Below, piece after piece: positions 1 through 8,914 of a DNA stretch of 64,000 nt. Under the pieces are notes generated by a model that saw only the letters and a program-made list of their open reading frames with translations, did not search any database and was not told the origin of the DNA. Position 1 is the first letter of the stretch; each line of letters starts with the position of its first letter. Location: NCBI RefSeq assembly GCF_000243395.2, contig NZ_CM001484.1, positions 2,537,847 through 2,601,846 on the forward strand, in the 5' to 3' direction. A program made the translations under genes and the position numbers. Source of the DNA: Saccharomonospora glauca K62. GTDB lineage: Bacteria; Actinomycetota; Actinomycetes; Mycobacteriales; Pseudonocardiaceae.

Positions 1-556
1 CCACCGGGCGGGGGCGCAACGACACCAGTTCCCGAAGCAGCGCGAGGTCGTAACGGTGCGGGCCGTGGGGCCACCGCAGGCTGTTGGCGCGCGCGTTGAC
101 GGCCGCATCGAAGCCCGTGCAGAGCACCGTGCCGAACCAGCGTGGCTCCGCCGGGTCGGTGCCGTCCACGCGCCCGAGGTCCAGTCGACGTCGACGGCCG
201 TGCCGCAGCGCCGAGACCAGGGTGGCCAAGGCGGTACTCGGGTCACGGGGAATTCCGAGCGCGCGAGCGAAGTCGTTGCCGGTTCCGCAGGGAACGAGGC
301 CGAGGGCCACGTCCGTGTCCGCGCAACACTGGACGGCCCGGTGGACGGCCCCGTCACCGCCCAGGACGACGAGTGCGTCCAGCCCCGCCGACCGGCACTC
401 GGCCACGCGCTGCCGGAACCGCTCGAACGACGTCGCCGTGATCAACTCCAGATGATCCGCCTCGGCACGCAGTCGCTCGGCCACCGTGCCCGCGATCCGC
501 GCCGCCGCGCCCCGCCCCGAATCCGGATGCACGGCCAACCCCAGTCGCCACCCCAT
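1..556 (-). CDS. Diacylglycerol kinase-family lipid kinase, C-terminus cut by window edge
   Basis: Lipid or diacylglycerol kinase catalytic domain, expected to phosphorylate a membrane lipid at the inner leaflet using ATP. The ATG at 556 opens MGWRLGLAVHPDSGRG, and the frame stays open to base 1, so the C-terminal half is missing. Visible family motifs are VVLGGDGAVH (the GGDGT-type nucleotide loop) and PCGTGNDFAR about 25 residues later. The start lies three bases after the tatC stop, so it is probably translated from the tat transcript. This is the second DAGK-type domain within 7 kb; the other is fused to PAP2. The substrate cannot be told from sequence: diacylglycerol, a sphingoid base and other lipids are all possible. 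Confidence 0.85.
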   Translation of the reverse strand, partial: MGWRLGLAVHPDSGRGAAARIAGTVAERLRAEADHLELITATSFERFRQRVAECRSAGLDALVVLGGDGAVHRAVQCCADTDVALGLVPCGTGNDFARALGIPRDPSTALATLVSALRHGRRRRLDLGRVDGTDPAEPRWFGTVLCTGFDAAVNARANSLRWPHGPHRYDLALLRELVSLRPRPV

Positions 557-559
557 GCG

Positions 560-1507
560 TCAGGTGATGTCCTCGGTGCGGGGCTTGCCGTCACCGGCGC
601 GCGGTTCGTCGTCGATCGTGCTCGGCGTGTAGTGGAAGGGCGCCGGCTCGTCGTCGGCGAGCTTGTCCCAGTTTTCCTCGCCGCGTCGTCGTGCCTTGCG
701 CTTGTCGTGGATACGGGTGATCTGGAGCGACAGCTCCAGCAGCACGGTCAACGCACCCGCCAGGGCGAGCATGGAGAACGGGTCGGCGGGTGTCACGAAG
801 GCCGCGAAGACGAACGCGATGAAGATCAGGCCCCGGCGCCACTTGCTGAGTTGGGCGTAGCTGACCACGCCCACGCGGTTCAGCATGATCACCAGCAGGG
901 GGACCTCGAAGCTCACCCCGAAGATCACCAGCAGCGACAGGACGAAGGAGACGTACTTGTCACCGGTGAACCAGGTGTCGAACGCGCCGCCACCGAAGTT
1001 CACCAGGATCTCCAGGGCGAACGGCACCATCGCGTACGCGAGCACCGCGCCCGTGGCGAACAGCACACTCGCGAACCCGACGAACGTGAGCGCGTACTTG
1101 CGTTCCTTCGCGTACAGCCCCGGAGCGACGAAGGCCCAGAGTTGGTAGAACCACACCGGGGCGAACAACACCGCACCGGCCGTCAGCCCCACCTTCAACT
1201 GGATCATGAAGGCTTCGAACGGCACGGTCTGCAACAGCCGGCACGGGGGCTCCTTCGGGAACCGGTGCTCGGCGGGAATCGCGCAGTACGGTCCGGTGAC
1301 GATCTCCCCGAGCGATGGGATGGGTCCCACCCGGTTGGAGAACCAGAGGAACCCGACGACGCCGCCCACACCCAGCGCGATCAGGGCGAAACCCAGACGA
1401 CGGCGGAACTCGTAGATGTGCTCGATCAGCGTCATGGTGCCGTCGGGGTTGTGCCGACGGCTGCGCTTACGCCGCTTGCTGATGCGGTCGTTCGAGGAAT
1501 CCGCCAC
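560..1507 (-). CDS. tatC: Sec-independent translocase subunit TatC
   Basis: Polytopic inner-membrane receptor of the twin-arginine export pathway. It binds RR-signal peptides and recruits TatA. GTG start, 315 residues. The N-terminus is very basic (residues 9-19), followed by the H30-x2-EFRRR family motif, a Pro-Phe-Glu loop near 96-98, YQLWAFVAPGLY at 121-132 with the conserved glutamate right after it, and about six hydrophobic segments. The tail beyond about residue 265 is charged and probably cytoplasmic. It follows tatA by 73 bases and precedes the lipid kinase by three. No TatB-like gene is seen here. The tatA-tatC order downstream of pafBC is the usual actinobacterial arrangement. Confidence 0.96.
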   Translation of the reverse strand: MADSSNDRISKRRKRSRRHNPDGTMTLIEHIYEFRRRLGFALIALGVGGVVGFLWFSNRVGPIPSLGEIVTGPYCAIPAEHRFPKEPPCRLLQTVPFEAFMIQLKVGLTAGAVLFAPVWFYQLWAFVAPGLYAKERKYALTFVGFASVLFATGAVLAYAMVPFALEILVNFGGGAFDTWFTGDKYVSFVLSLLVIFGVSFEVPLLVIMLNRVGVVSYAQLSKWRRGLIFIAFVFAAFVTPADPFSMLALAGALTVLLELSLQITRIHDKRKARRRGEENWDKLADDEPAPFHYTPSTIDDEPRAGDGKPRTEDIT

Positions 1508-1580
1508 GAACCGTGTCCGTTTCCGTCCCGTGTCGATGAGTCAAGCCGAATGGGCGACGTCTTTGTGCCCGCGGAAGGAC

Positions 1581-1943
1581 TCAGCCCGCGTTCTTCTGCG
1601 CCTGCTGAGCGGCCTGCTGCCGCTTCAGCTCGTCGAGCTGACGCTGGAGTTGCTCCACCTGTTCCTCGGTGCTCATCGCCGAGGTGCCCGCCGGCTGGGA
1701 GGCGGCCGGCGTGGTGGACTGCGGCAACTGGCGGGTGTCGGGCTCGGCCACTGCGGGCTCGGTCCGCGCGGTGGTCGCCGAGTCGGAGGTCTGGCCGGAC
1801 TCACGCATGTCCTTGGTCTCGGCCTTGAAGATCTTCATGGACTTGCCGATCGACCTGGCCGCGTCGGGCAAGCGCTTGGCACCGAACAGCAGGACCACGA
1901 CAAGCACCAGAATGATCAAATGCCACGGCTGCAACGCATTCAT
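1581..1943 (-). CDS. tatA: Sec-independent translocase subunit TatA
   Basis: Single-span protein that oligomerises to form the Tat conducting element. The 120 residues show a short N-terminal membrane helix (about 8-19), the Phe-Gly hinge at 20-21, the amphipathic helix 25-46 ([17 protein letters not shown]), then an acidic and Thr/Ser/Pro-rich linker and a Gln-rich, probably coiled-coil end (about 90-118). ATG start with a strong AAGGAGG ribosome site eight bases upstream (rc of 1951-1958 region). The Gln-rich tail is longer than in minimal TatA proteins. It is co-directional with pafC upstream and tatC downstream. Confidence 0.95.
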   Translation of the reverse strand: MNALQPWHLIILVLVVVLLFGAKRLPDAARSIGKSMKIFKAETKDMRESGQTSDSATTARTEPAVAEPDTRQLPQSTTPAASQPAGTSAMSTEEQVEQLQRQLDELKRQQAAQQAQKNAG

Positions 1944-1999
1944 CGCCTGGCCTCCTTACTCGCTCAGGGTCGATCGTACTGTGCTGCGGCGATGTCGCG

Positions 2000-2200
2000 T
2001 CAGTGCCGCCGACTCCGCCGGAGCGCGACGCCGACCGCCGCCGATCGAGCCCGCAGCAACCCGACCCGATCACCGGCACGAGCCGACACCATGCTGGCCG
2101 TCGCGCGGAACGTGCGCAAGAGCCGGAGCACACGGAACGCGACCAGACCGAAACCGGCCACCGCCGCCACGACGAGGGCGGCACTCACCACGTACCACAC
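2000..2200 (-). CDS. Small hypothetical membrane protein
   Basis: GTG start, 66 residues, nine bases after the pafC stop and co-directional with it. One hydrophobic helix (residues 2-22) is followed by a basic stretch rich in Arg (RVLRLLRTFRATASMV), which predicts a cytoplasmic positively charged tail. I do not recognise the family. Position between pafC and tatA, tight spacing and hydrophobic start support a real gene, but the length is short and high-GC DNA gives spurious frames, so confidence is moderate. Confidence 0.6.
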   Translation of the reverse strand: MWYVVSAALVVAAVAGFGLVAFRVLRLLRTFRATASMVSARAGDRVGLLRARSAAVGVALRRSRRH

Positions 2201-2209
2201 GGGCCCACC

Positions 2210-3190
2210 CTAGCCAGCCGAGGTTGCGGCGAGGTGACGAGCACGTGCCAGCGCCTCGGCCGCCCGCTGTCGTACGGCCCGCGCCACCCACTCGGGTTCC
2301 TCGACCGTCACCTGCCCCCGCTGCCGCAGCACCAACCGCACCAACCACGACTCGTCGGCGTAGCGCATGCGCACCCGCAGGCGACCGCCGTCGAGCTCGT
2401 CGAGCTCCTCGCACTGGTAGTACTCGGCGACCCACCGGGCGTCCGGTTCGAGCACGAGCTGGGCCTCCGGGTACTCGGGCCGCCGGGGGAAGACGCCCTC
2501 GGACAGATCCTTCGGGGTCGCGGTCTCCGGGGGAGCGGCCGGTTCGTCCAGCACCGTCAGCTCGTCGATCCGGTCGAGCCGGAACAGCCGGACGGACTCG
2601 GCCTTCCGGCACCACGCCTCCAGGTAGCTGATGCCTTCCACGATCAGCAGCCGCATCGGGTCCACCGTACGTTCGGTGATCGCGTCCTTGGACGCGCTGT
2701 AGTAACGCAGCCACAACGCGCGGCGCTTCTGCAGCGCCCGCCGCACCGTCTCGCGGGTCTCCGCCGTGGCCGCCGCCTCCCGGACACCGTTGCCCACCAC
2801 CACGCCGGACGGACGGGCGTCACCCGACGCGACCTCGATCTTGGCGATGGCCCGGTGCACGCTGTCGGCGTCGACCACCCCGGGAGTCTCGGCCAACGCC
2901 CGCAACGCGATCAGCAGCGCGCTCGCCTCCGACCCCGTGAGCCGGAGCGGACGGCGCATGCCCGCGTCATAGGTCACCGACACGGTGTCGCCGTCGAACG
3001 ACAGGTCGATCAGATCACCGGGGCCGTAGCCGGGCAGACCGCACATCCACAGCAGTTCCAGGTCCTTGCGCAGCTGCCGCGGCGTGACGTCGAAGTCACG
3101 GGCCGCCTCCTCGATCCGGATGCCCGGCCGGGCCAGCAGATACGGCACGAGCGCGAGCAGCCTGGGCAGCCGATCCCCCGATCCACTCAC
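2210..3190 (-). CDS. pafC: WYL-domain transcriptional activator PafC
   Basis: Partner of PafB in the heterodimeric PafBC regulator, which in mycobacteria activates the LexA/RecA-independent DNA-damage response. The chosen GTG at 3190 overlaps the pafB stop by four bases (GTGA) and gives 326 residues beginning VSGSGDRLPRLLALVPYLL. Longer upstream frames are not credible because they run inside pafB. An N-terminal winged-helix region (about 8-65, with TPRQLRKDLELL) precedes the WYL-type domain (about 130-220; here LWLRYYSASKD) and a C-terminal extension. Translational coupling implies a 1:1 ratio with PafB. Confidence 0.93.
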   Translation of the reverse strand: MSGSGDRLPRLLALVPYLLARPGIRIEEAARDFDVTPRQLRKDLELLWMCGLPGYGPGDLIDLSFDGDTVSVTYDAGMRRPLRLTGSEASALLIALRALAETPGVVDADSVHRAIAKIEVASGDARPSGVVVGNGVREAAATAETRETVRRALQKRRALWLRYYSASKDAITERTVDPMRLLIVEGISYLEAWCRKAESVRLFRLDRIDELTVLDEPAAPPETATPKDLSEGVFPRRPEYPEAQLVLEPDARWVAEYYQCEELDELDGGRLRVRMRYADESWLVRLVLRQRGQVTVEEPEWVARAVRQRAAEALARARHLAATSAG

Positions 3191-4173
3191 CGTGGCACCT
3201 CCCGGACGACTCGTTCCCAGCGGTCGGCGACCGCCTTGGCCAACACGTCGGGCTCCAGCACCAGCGCGTCGGGACCGTGGCCCGCGATCCAGTCGGCCGC
3301 GCTCTCGGGCGACCAGAGATCCAGCTCCACCACGTCGCCGTCGACGTCGGCGACCGCACGGCGACCCACCACCGTGGCATGGCGCCGGATGCCGGCCGCG
3401 CGTCCCTCGGCGAGCCATAACCGCGCCCGCATCACCGGTTGGGGTTCCTCTCGTTCCCCGCCTCCGACACCCGCGACGAACTCCAGCAGGTTCACGTCGG
3501 CGGGGCGGGTCACGGCTCCCGCGCGTCCCAGGGTCCGCACTGGACCGGTGATACGGGACAGCCGGAAGCAGCGCGGAGCGTCCCGGTCGCGGTCGTGCCC
3601 CACGAGGTACCAGCGCGACCGCCACGACACCACGCCCCACGGCTCCACCGTGCGGGGCCGCCGTTCCGGCGACGTGGAACGCCGGTAGTCGAACCGCACC
3701 ACCTTGCCCTGCTGCACGGCCGACAGCAGCGGGGCGAACGCGGGCTCGACGTGCACCCTCGGCTCCACGGGGGTGGCCGCGTTCTCATCGACCTCCACGC
3801 CGGCCGCCCGGAGCTTCACCAACGCGCCCTGGGCCTGGCCGGTCAGTTCCGGCGAATCCCACAATCGCACGGCGAGCGCGACCGCGGCGGCCTCGTCGGG
3901 GGCCAGCTCGATGTCTCCCAGTTCGTAGTCCCGGCGGGCGATGCGGTACCCCTCGACGGGATCGAACGCCGAGTTGCGCCCGGTCTCCAACGGAATCCCC
4001 AGCTCGCGCAGCTCCGCCTTGTCACGTTCGAACATGCGCGAGAACGCCTCGTCGCTCGCGGCGTCGGCGTAGCCGGGCACGATGCCACGGATCCGCTCGG
4101 ACGTCAGGTACTGCCGAGTCGACAACAGAGCGAGCACCAAGTTCACCAAGCGCTCGGCACGGGCTGTGGACAC
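3187..4173 (-). CDS. pafB: WYL-domain transcriptional activator PafB
   Basis: First half of the PafBC DNA-damage regulator. GTG start, 328 residues. The N-terminal helix-turn-helix covers about 5-70 (RLVNLVLALLSTRQYLTS), then the WYL domain around 150-215 (VRFDYRRST, RWYLVGHDRDR). A TAGGGT box (4180-4185) lies six bases before the GTG with no Shine-Dalgarno site, so the message may be leaderless and start at the codon itself. It is separated from pafA by 74 bases and so probably has its own promoter. It overlaps pafC by four bases. Confidence 0.94.
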   Translation of the reverse strand: MSTARAERLVNLVLALLSTRQYLTSERIRGIVPGYADAASDEAFSRMFERDKAELRELGIPLETGRNSAFDPVEGYRIARRDYELGDIELAPDEAAAVALAVRLWDSPELTGQAQGALVKLRAAGVEVDENAATPVEPRVHVEPAFAPLLSAVQQGKVVRFDYRRSTSPERRPRTVEPWGVVSWRSRWYLVGHDRDRDAPRCFRLSRITGPVRTLGRAGAVTRPADVNLLEFVAGVGGGEREEPQPVMRARLWLAEGRAAGIRRHATVVGRRAVADVDGDVVELDLWSPESAADWIAGHGPDALVLEPDVLAKAVADRWERVVREVPR

Positions 4174-4185
4174 CCGGTAACCCTA
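4174..4185 (-). promoter_or_regulatory. Probable -10 box for leaderless pafB transcript
   Basis: On the minus strand TAGGGT occupies 4185-4180 and is followed by six bases and then the pafB GTG at 4173. This spacing puts the transcription start at or next to the start codon. No clear -35 was identified. Inference from spacing and from similar boxes elsewhere in the window. Confidence 0.5.
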
Positions 4186-4247
4186 CCGCCCACCCGGTGG
4201 CACCCTTTCGGGCCAGGTCCCTTCGCACACCCGGCCCGGCGAGCCAC

Positions 4248-5606
4248 TCACAACGAGCTGATCAAGCGCTCCACCCGCTCGTCCACCGAACGGAAGGGGT
4301 CCTTGCACAGCACCGTGCGCTGCGCCTGGTCGTTCAACTTCAGGTGCACCCAGTCGACGGTGAAGTCACGCCCGGCCTGCTGGGCCGCGGCGATGAAGTC
4401 GCCCCGCAGCTTCGCCCGCGTGGTCTGCGGCGGGGTGTCCTTGGCGAGTTCGATCTCGCCGTCGTCGGTGATACGCCGCACCAGCCCCTTGCGCTGCAAC
4501 AGGTCGAACACGCCTCGCCCGCGCCGGATGTCGTGGTAGGCCAGGTCGAGCTGAGCGATCCTCGGATCGGAGAGCACCAGGTTGTGCTTGCTGCGGTACC
4601 GCTCCACCAGTCGATGTTTGATCGCCCAGTCGATCTCGGTGTCGATGCCGGAGAAGTCCTGCTGTTCCACCGCGTCCAGCGCCCGGCCCCACAGGTCGAT
4701 CACCTGGTGGGTCGCCGGGGTGCCACCGTGGGTCTCCACGTGCTGGACCGCCCTGGCGTAGTACTCGCGCTGGATCTCCAGGGCCGAGGCCTCCCGGCCG
4801 CCCGCCAGCCGCACCTGCCGCCTTCCCGTCAGGTCGTGGCTGATCTCCCGGATCGCCCGGATCGGGTTGTCCAGCGTGAAGTCGCGGAACTGCACTCCCT
4901 CCTCGATCATCTGGAGCACGAGGTCGACCGAACCGACCTTCAACAGCGTCGTCGGCTCCGCCATGTTGGAATCACCGACGATCACATGCAGCCTGCGGTA
5001 GCGCTCCGCGTCGGCGTGCGGCTCGTCGCGGGTGTTGATGATCGGCCTCGACCGCGTCGTCGCGCTCGACACCCCTTCCCAGATGTGCTCGGCACGCTGG
5101 GACAGGCAGTACACCGCGCCTCGGGGTGTCTGCAGCACCTTTCCCGCGCCGCAGATGAGCTGCCGGGTCACGAGGAACGGCAGCAGCACATCGGCCACCC
5201 TGGAAAACTCACCCGCCCGCGTCACGAGATAGTTCTCGTGACAGCCGTACGAGTTTCCGGCCGAGTCGGTGTTGTTCTTGAAAAGGAAAATGTCGCCGCC
5301 GATACCCTCGTCGGCGAGGCGACGTTCGGCGTCGATCAGCAGATCTTCCAGGATCCGCTCACCGGCCTTGTCATGCGTCACCAGCTGAACGAGGTCGTCA
5401 CACTCGGCGGTGGCGTACTCCGGATGCGATCCCACGTCGAGATACAGCCGGGAGCCGTTGGACAGGAACACGTTCGAGGACCGGCCCCAGGACACGACCC
5501 GCCGAAACAGGTACCGCGCCACTTCGTCGGGGGACAACCTGCGTTGCCCGTGGAAGGTGCAGGTCACCCCGAATTCGCTTTCGATCCCAAAGATCCGCCG
5601 CTGCAT
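4248..5606 (-). CDS. pafA: Pup-protein ligase PafA
   Basis: Joins the C-terminal glutamate of Pup to substrate lysines using ATP, marking them for the Mpa-proteasome. 452 residues, the usual length. The N-terminal glutamine-synthetase-like metal site is seen as FGIESEFGV (Glu9, Glu11), with the catalytic-type aspartate in [14 protein letters not shown] (Asp57). [13 protein letters not shown] and [17 protein letters not shown] are further carboxylate-amine-ligase blocks. The Dop-type loop insertion is absent, which separates it from dop at 10236. ATG start with AAGG just upstream; a TACCCT box also lies six bases before the ATG. It is divergent, by 37 bases, from the PAP2-kinase gene that separates it from prcA. 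Confidence 0.97.
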   Translation of the reverse strand: MQRRIFGIESEFGVTCTFHGQRRLSPDEVARYLFRRVVSWGRSSNVFLSNGSRLYLDVGSHPEYATAECDDLVQLVTHDKAGERILEDLLIDAERRLADEGIGGDIFLFKNNTDSAGNSYGCHENYLVTRAGEFSRVADVLLPFLVTRQLICGAGKVLQTPRGAVYCLSQRAEHIWEGVSSATTRSRPIINTRDEPHADAERYRRLHVIVGDSNMAEPTTLLKVGSVDLVLQMIEEGVQFRDFTLDNPIRAIREISHDLTGRRQVRLAGGREASALEIQREYYARAVQHVETHGGTPATHQVIDLWGRALDAVEQQDFSGIDTEIDWAIKHRLVERYRSKHNLVLSDPRIAQLDLAYHDIRRGRGVFDLLQRKGLVRRITDDGEIELAKDTPPQTTRAKLRGDFIAAAQQAGRDFTVDWVHLKLNDQAQRTVLCKDPFRSVDERVERLISSL

Positions 5607-5643
5607 CCTTCAAGGGTAGGCGCTTTTCGCCACGGTACGGTGA

Positions 5644-7266
5644 ATGAAAATCCCGGAGAACCGAGGTGGCCTAATCATCGACACCGTCATCACCTACTTG
5701 GCCCGCCGACTGCACCATGTGACCACGATCGACCGCCTCGCCATGCGCTACAGCGCAGCCCTCCCCCACACGCTGTGGGACCCGGCGTTGTCCCGCCTCT
5801 CCCGCTCCGCCGACAAGAGCCGCCTGTGGTGGCTCGTCGCCGCGGGACTCGCCACGCGCCGGGGCCCGACCCGCCGTGCGGCGTTCCGGGGCCTGGCGGC
5901 TCTCGCGGGTGCCAGTGTCGCCGCCAACCTCGTCGGCAAACCCCTGTTGCCGCGCCGGCGGCCCGCGGCCGAGGCCGTGCCCGAGGCGCGGCGGCTGCAC
6001 AAGCGTCCGACGTCCTCGTCGTTCCCGTCCGGCCACGCGGCCTCCGCCGCCGCGTTCGTCACCGCCGCCGCCCTCGAATCGCCGCGGCTCGGCATCGCCC
6101 TGGCGCCCCTGGGCGCCGCGGTGGCCTACTCGCGTGTGCACACCGGAGTGCACTGGCCGAGCGACATCGGCGCGGGGGCCGTCCTCGGTGCCCTCGTGGC
6201 CCTGGCCACCCGTCACTGGTGGCCTCCCCGCCCCGACGACGCCCGAGCCCACACCGCACCCCCCGCCGACGCTCCCGCCCTGCGGGAGGGCGCCCACATC
6301 CTCGCCGTGGTGAACCCCCACTCCGGAAACCCCGACGACGACCCGACCACCGAGCTCCGCGAGTTGTGGCCGCGCGCCGTCGTCCTCACCCCCGAATCCG
6401 GCGCCGACCTCCACGACCAACTCACCGACGAACTCCGGCGTCGCGCCGACGAGGTGCGCGCGCTCGGTGTCGCCGGTGGGGACGGCACCGCCGCGGCCGT
6501 GGCCTCGGTCGCCGCCGACGCCGGTCTCCCCCTGGCGCTCATCCCGGCCGGTACCCTCAACCATTTCGCCCGTGACCTCGGGCTACGCCACTTCACCGAC
6601 ACGGACGCCGCGGTCCGCTCGGGTAACGCCGTCGGCATCGACCTCGGCGAGGTGGAGATCGACAGCGACCACGGCACCACCCGCCGCTGGTTCGTCAACA
6701 CGGCGAGTCTCGGTGGATATCCGGAGATGGTGCGGCTGCGCGAGACCATCCAACGGCATCACCCGAAGTGGCCCTCGGCCGTCATCGCCATGGTCCGGAC
6801 CCTCCGGCACGCCCGTCCCCTGCGGGTGCGGTTGAACGGCGAGCACCTGGCGGTGTGGCTGCTGTTCGTCGGCAACGGCACCTACGCGCCGAAAGGTGTC
6901 ATCCCCTCCCGGCGACCCGCGCTCGACACGGGTCTGCTCGACGTCCGGTACCTGCGAGCCGACCGTCCGTACTCCCGCACCCGTTTCCTGCTCGCCGTCC
7001 TCACGAACACGCTGAGCACCAGTCACGTCTACAGCCAACGCGACCTGTCCGAGCTGGACGTCACCCTCCTCGACGGCAACCGCCGAATCGCCACCGACGG
7101 CGAGGTGGGTCCGCTCGGCCATCGGTTCCGCTTCCGCTCCCGGCCGAGCGCCCTGGCGGTCTACCGGCCCCGGAAGGCGGTGTCGGACACCCTCACTCCT
7201 CCGGAGCAGCCGCCCACCGGGTCACCCGCACCTCGTCGCCGACGGAGAGCTTTCCGGTTCTGGTGA
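5644..7266 (+). CDS. PAP2 phosphatase-diacylglycerol kinase fusion protein
   Basis: 540-residue two-domain membrane lipid enzyme. Residues about 60-190 carry the full PAP2 signature: K99-x6-R106-P107, the PSGH motif at 128-131, and S-R-x5-H-x3-D at 163-174 (SRVHTGVHWPSD). Residues about 215-520 are a DAGK/YegS-type kinase with GGDG at 278-281 and PAGTLNHFARDLG at 301-313. One half can remove and the other can add a phosphate on lipids. The likely natural substrates are polyprenyl or phosphatidyl phosphates, which is inference. It is transcribed against the proteasome genes on both sides and its last 74 bases overlap the MOSC gene tail-to-tail. The final residues are strongly basic. The start could be further in. 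Confidence 0.9.
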   Translation: MKIPENRGGLIIDTVITYLARRLHHVTTIDRLAMRYSAALPHTLWDPALSRLSRSADKSRLWWLVAAGLATRRGPTRRAAFRGLAALAGASVAANLVGKPLLPRRRPAAEAVPEARRLHKRPTSSSFPSGHAASAAAFVTAAALESPRLGIALAPLGAAVAYSRVHTGVHWPSDIGAGAVLGALVALATRHWWPPRPDDARAHTAPPADAPALREGAHILAVVNPHSGNPDDDPTTELRELWPRAVVLTPESGADLHDQLTDELRRRADEVRALGVAGGDGTAAAVASVAADAGLPLALIPAGTLNHFARDLGLRHFTDTDAAVRSGNAVGIDLGEVEIDSDHGTTRRWFVNTASLGGYPEMVRLRETIQRHHPKWPSAVIAMVRTLRHARPLRVRLNGEHLAVWLLFVGNGTYAPKGVIPSRRPALDTGLLDVRYLRADRPYSRTRFLLAVLTNTLSTSHVYSQRDLSELDVTLLDGNRRIATDGEVGPLGHRFRFRSRPSALAVYRPRKAVSDTLTPPEQPPTGSPAPRRRRRAFRFW

Positions 7267-8029
7267 CCGCGAACCTGGCCCCGAGCACCACCCCGCCGGG
7301 AACCCGGCGGTACTCCGCCAGCGTGCGCAGCGGCTCGGGGCCCCGGCGCTCACCCGTGGCCTGGTCGACCGTGGTCACCACACAACGGATGGCGACCTTG
7401 GCGAAGCCGAGTTCGGCCTCGCCGACCTCCACCCGGCGCGCCCGCTCCTCCTCGTGGGGCTCCGACCAGCCTTCGACCACGACGTTGGGACGGAAGCGGT
7501 TCATCGGCAGCGCGGGCAGGTCCTTGCCCGCCAGGCGGGTGTTGAGTTCCTCCAGGCTGCGCGTCGACACCACCAGCACGGCGGTGCTGTCGGCGAACCC
7601 CGCCGTTCCCGACGTCTCCCCTCCGGTCACCCGATCGTGTTCCGGAGGTACCCGCACCAGCCGGCACGGACGCGCCAGCCACGTCGACAACCACTCGGCG
7701 ACCCGATCACCCTGGTCGACGCCGCGGTAGGGCTCGCCGTGGATCCACACGTCCGTTCGTGCCCCGGTGTCCTCGCCGGTGTCCACGGCCACGTCGATCG
7801 GCTCGATGCCCGGCGCGGCCAGTGTCAACCGACGAGCGTCCTCCCCGAGGGCGGGCCGTATCACCGCGAGACGCGGGTCCCGGCGTTGGCTGAGGAAACG
7901 CCCCTCGGAGTCCACCACCATGAAGGTCCGGTCGTGCTCCAGGCCCGCGAGCCCGAGAACGCCCTCACGCAGTTCGACGCCCGCACATCCCTTCACCGGG
8001 TAGTGGAACAGGCTCGCGACACGCGCCAC
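7193..8029 (-). CDS. MOSC-domain protein with N-terminal beta-barrel domain
   Basis: MOSC proteins bind or transfer molybdenum-cofactor sulfur; the mARC/YcbX type reduces N-hydroxylated compounds. GTG start, 278 residues. The N-terminal MOSC_N-like half (SLFHYPVKGCAGV, LEHDRTFMVVD) is followed by the MOSC core with RFRPNVVV and the single conserved cysteine in IRCVVTTVDQATG. No ferredoxin domain is present. It ends 6 bases before... its start lies 6 bases downstream of the prcA stop, so it looks like a passenger at the end of the prcBA transcript. Its 3' end overlaps the opposing PAP2-kinase gene. No functional link to the proteasome is evident. Confidence 0.87.
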   Translation of the reverse strand: MARVASLFHYPVKGCAGVELREGVLGLAGLEHDRTFMVVDSEGRFLSQRRDPRLAVIRPALGEDARRLTLAAPGIEPIDVAVDTGEDTGARTDVWIHGEPYRGVDQGDRVAEWLSTWLARPCRLVRVPPEHDRVTGGETSGTAGFADSTAVLVVSTRSLEELNTRLAGKDLPALPMNRFRPNVVVEGWSEPHEEERARRVEVGEAELGFAKVAIRCVVTTVDQATGERRGPEPLRTLAEYRRVPGGVVLGARFAVTRTGKLSVGDEVRVTRWAAAPEE

Positions 8030-8035
8030 CGGAAC

Positions 8036-8842
8036 TCAGCTCGTCTCGTCGCCGCCCTCGGATGGGGCGCCCGAACCCGAGGCGCTCTCCTCCGACTGGG
8101 CCTCGTCGTCCCGTCGCGTGCTCGGCATCAACGCCTCCAGCGCCGCGCCCCGGATGCGACGGAACTTCCGGCCGGGGCGTTCGCGGTCGAGCACCGCGAC
8201 CTCCAGCTTCCCCGGCTCCAGCTCGTTGTTGGCCGTGGAACCACCGCTGCCGCTGCCCGAGGAGCTCGCCGACGGTGCCCGCAGCGCCTCCACCGCGACG
8301 GCCAACGCGGCGTCGAGTTCCATGCCGTCGGAGAACGTGTCCTTGAGCTTGGCGTTGATGGCGTCGGTCTGACCGCCCATGACCACGTACTTCGGCTCGT
8401 CCATCACGATCGAGCCGTCGTAGGTCAGGCGGTAGAGCTCGTCTTCGTCGGAGTTGTCGCCGACCTGCGCCACGCAGATCTCCACCTCGAACGGCTTCAG
8501 CTGCTCGGTGAAGATCGTACTCAGCGTCTGCGCGTACACGTTGGCCAGCGCCCGCGCGTTCACGTCCCGCCGGTCGTACATGTAGCCCTGGAGGTCGACG
8601 TGCCGGATGCCACCACGCCGCAGGCTCTCGAACTCGCTGTAGCGACCCACCGCGGCGAACCCGATGCGGTCGTAGATCTCCGAGACCTTGTGCAGGGTGG
8701 GCGAAGGGTTCTCGGCCACGAACAGCACACCGCCCCGATACTTGAGCACGACCACGCTGCGTCCCCGAGCGATGCCCTTGCGGGCGAGCTCGGAACGCTC
8801 GCGCATCAACTGCTCCGGTGAGGCGTACAGCGGCATCGTCAC
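8036..8842 (-). CDS. prcA: 20S proteasome alpha subunit
   Basis: Forms the two outer seven-membered rings of the 20S core and the gated pore that docks Mpa. 268 residues from a GTG at 8842; an ATG two codons in is the alternative (both fit the family start TMPxYASPEQ). The gating N-terminus ([26 protein letters not shown]) and the Ntn fold blocks are present, with no catalytic threonine, as expected for an alpha subunit. The C-terminal tail after about 190 is Ser/Gly-rich and low in complexity. It follows prcB by 72 bases. Confidence 0.96.
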   Translation of the reverse strand: MTMPLYASPEQLMRERSELARKGIARGRSVVVLKYRGGVLFVAENPSPTLHKVSEIYDRIGFAAVGRYSEFESLRRGGIRHVDLQGYMYDRRDVNARALANVYAQTLSTIFTEQLKPFEVEICVAQVGDNSDEDELYRLTYDGSIVMDEPKYVVMGGQTDAINAKLKDTFSDGMELDAALAVAVEALRAPSASSSGSGSGGSTANNELEPGKLEVAVLDRERPGRKFRRIRGAALEALMPSTRRDDEAQSEESASGSGAPSEGGDETS

Positions 8843-8914
8843 TGGCGTTGGCTCCGCTCTGCTCGATCGACTACAGGACTACGGTTTCTCGGCGGCGATC
8901 GGACGACCGCGGCG

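Noticed and set aside
2210-3640. Longer pafC reading frame
   Set aside because: The extra 150 residues run inside pafB with Arg/Gly bias; the coupled GTG at 3190 fits better.
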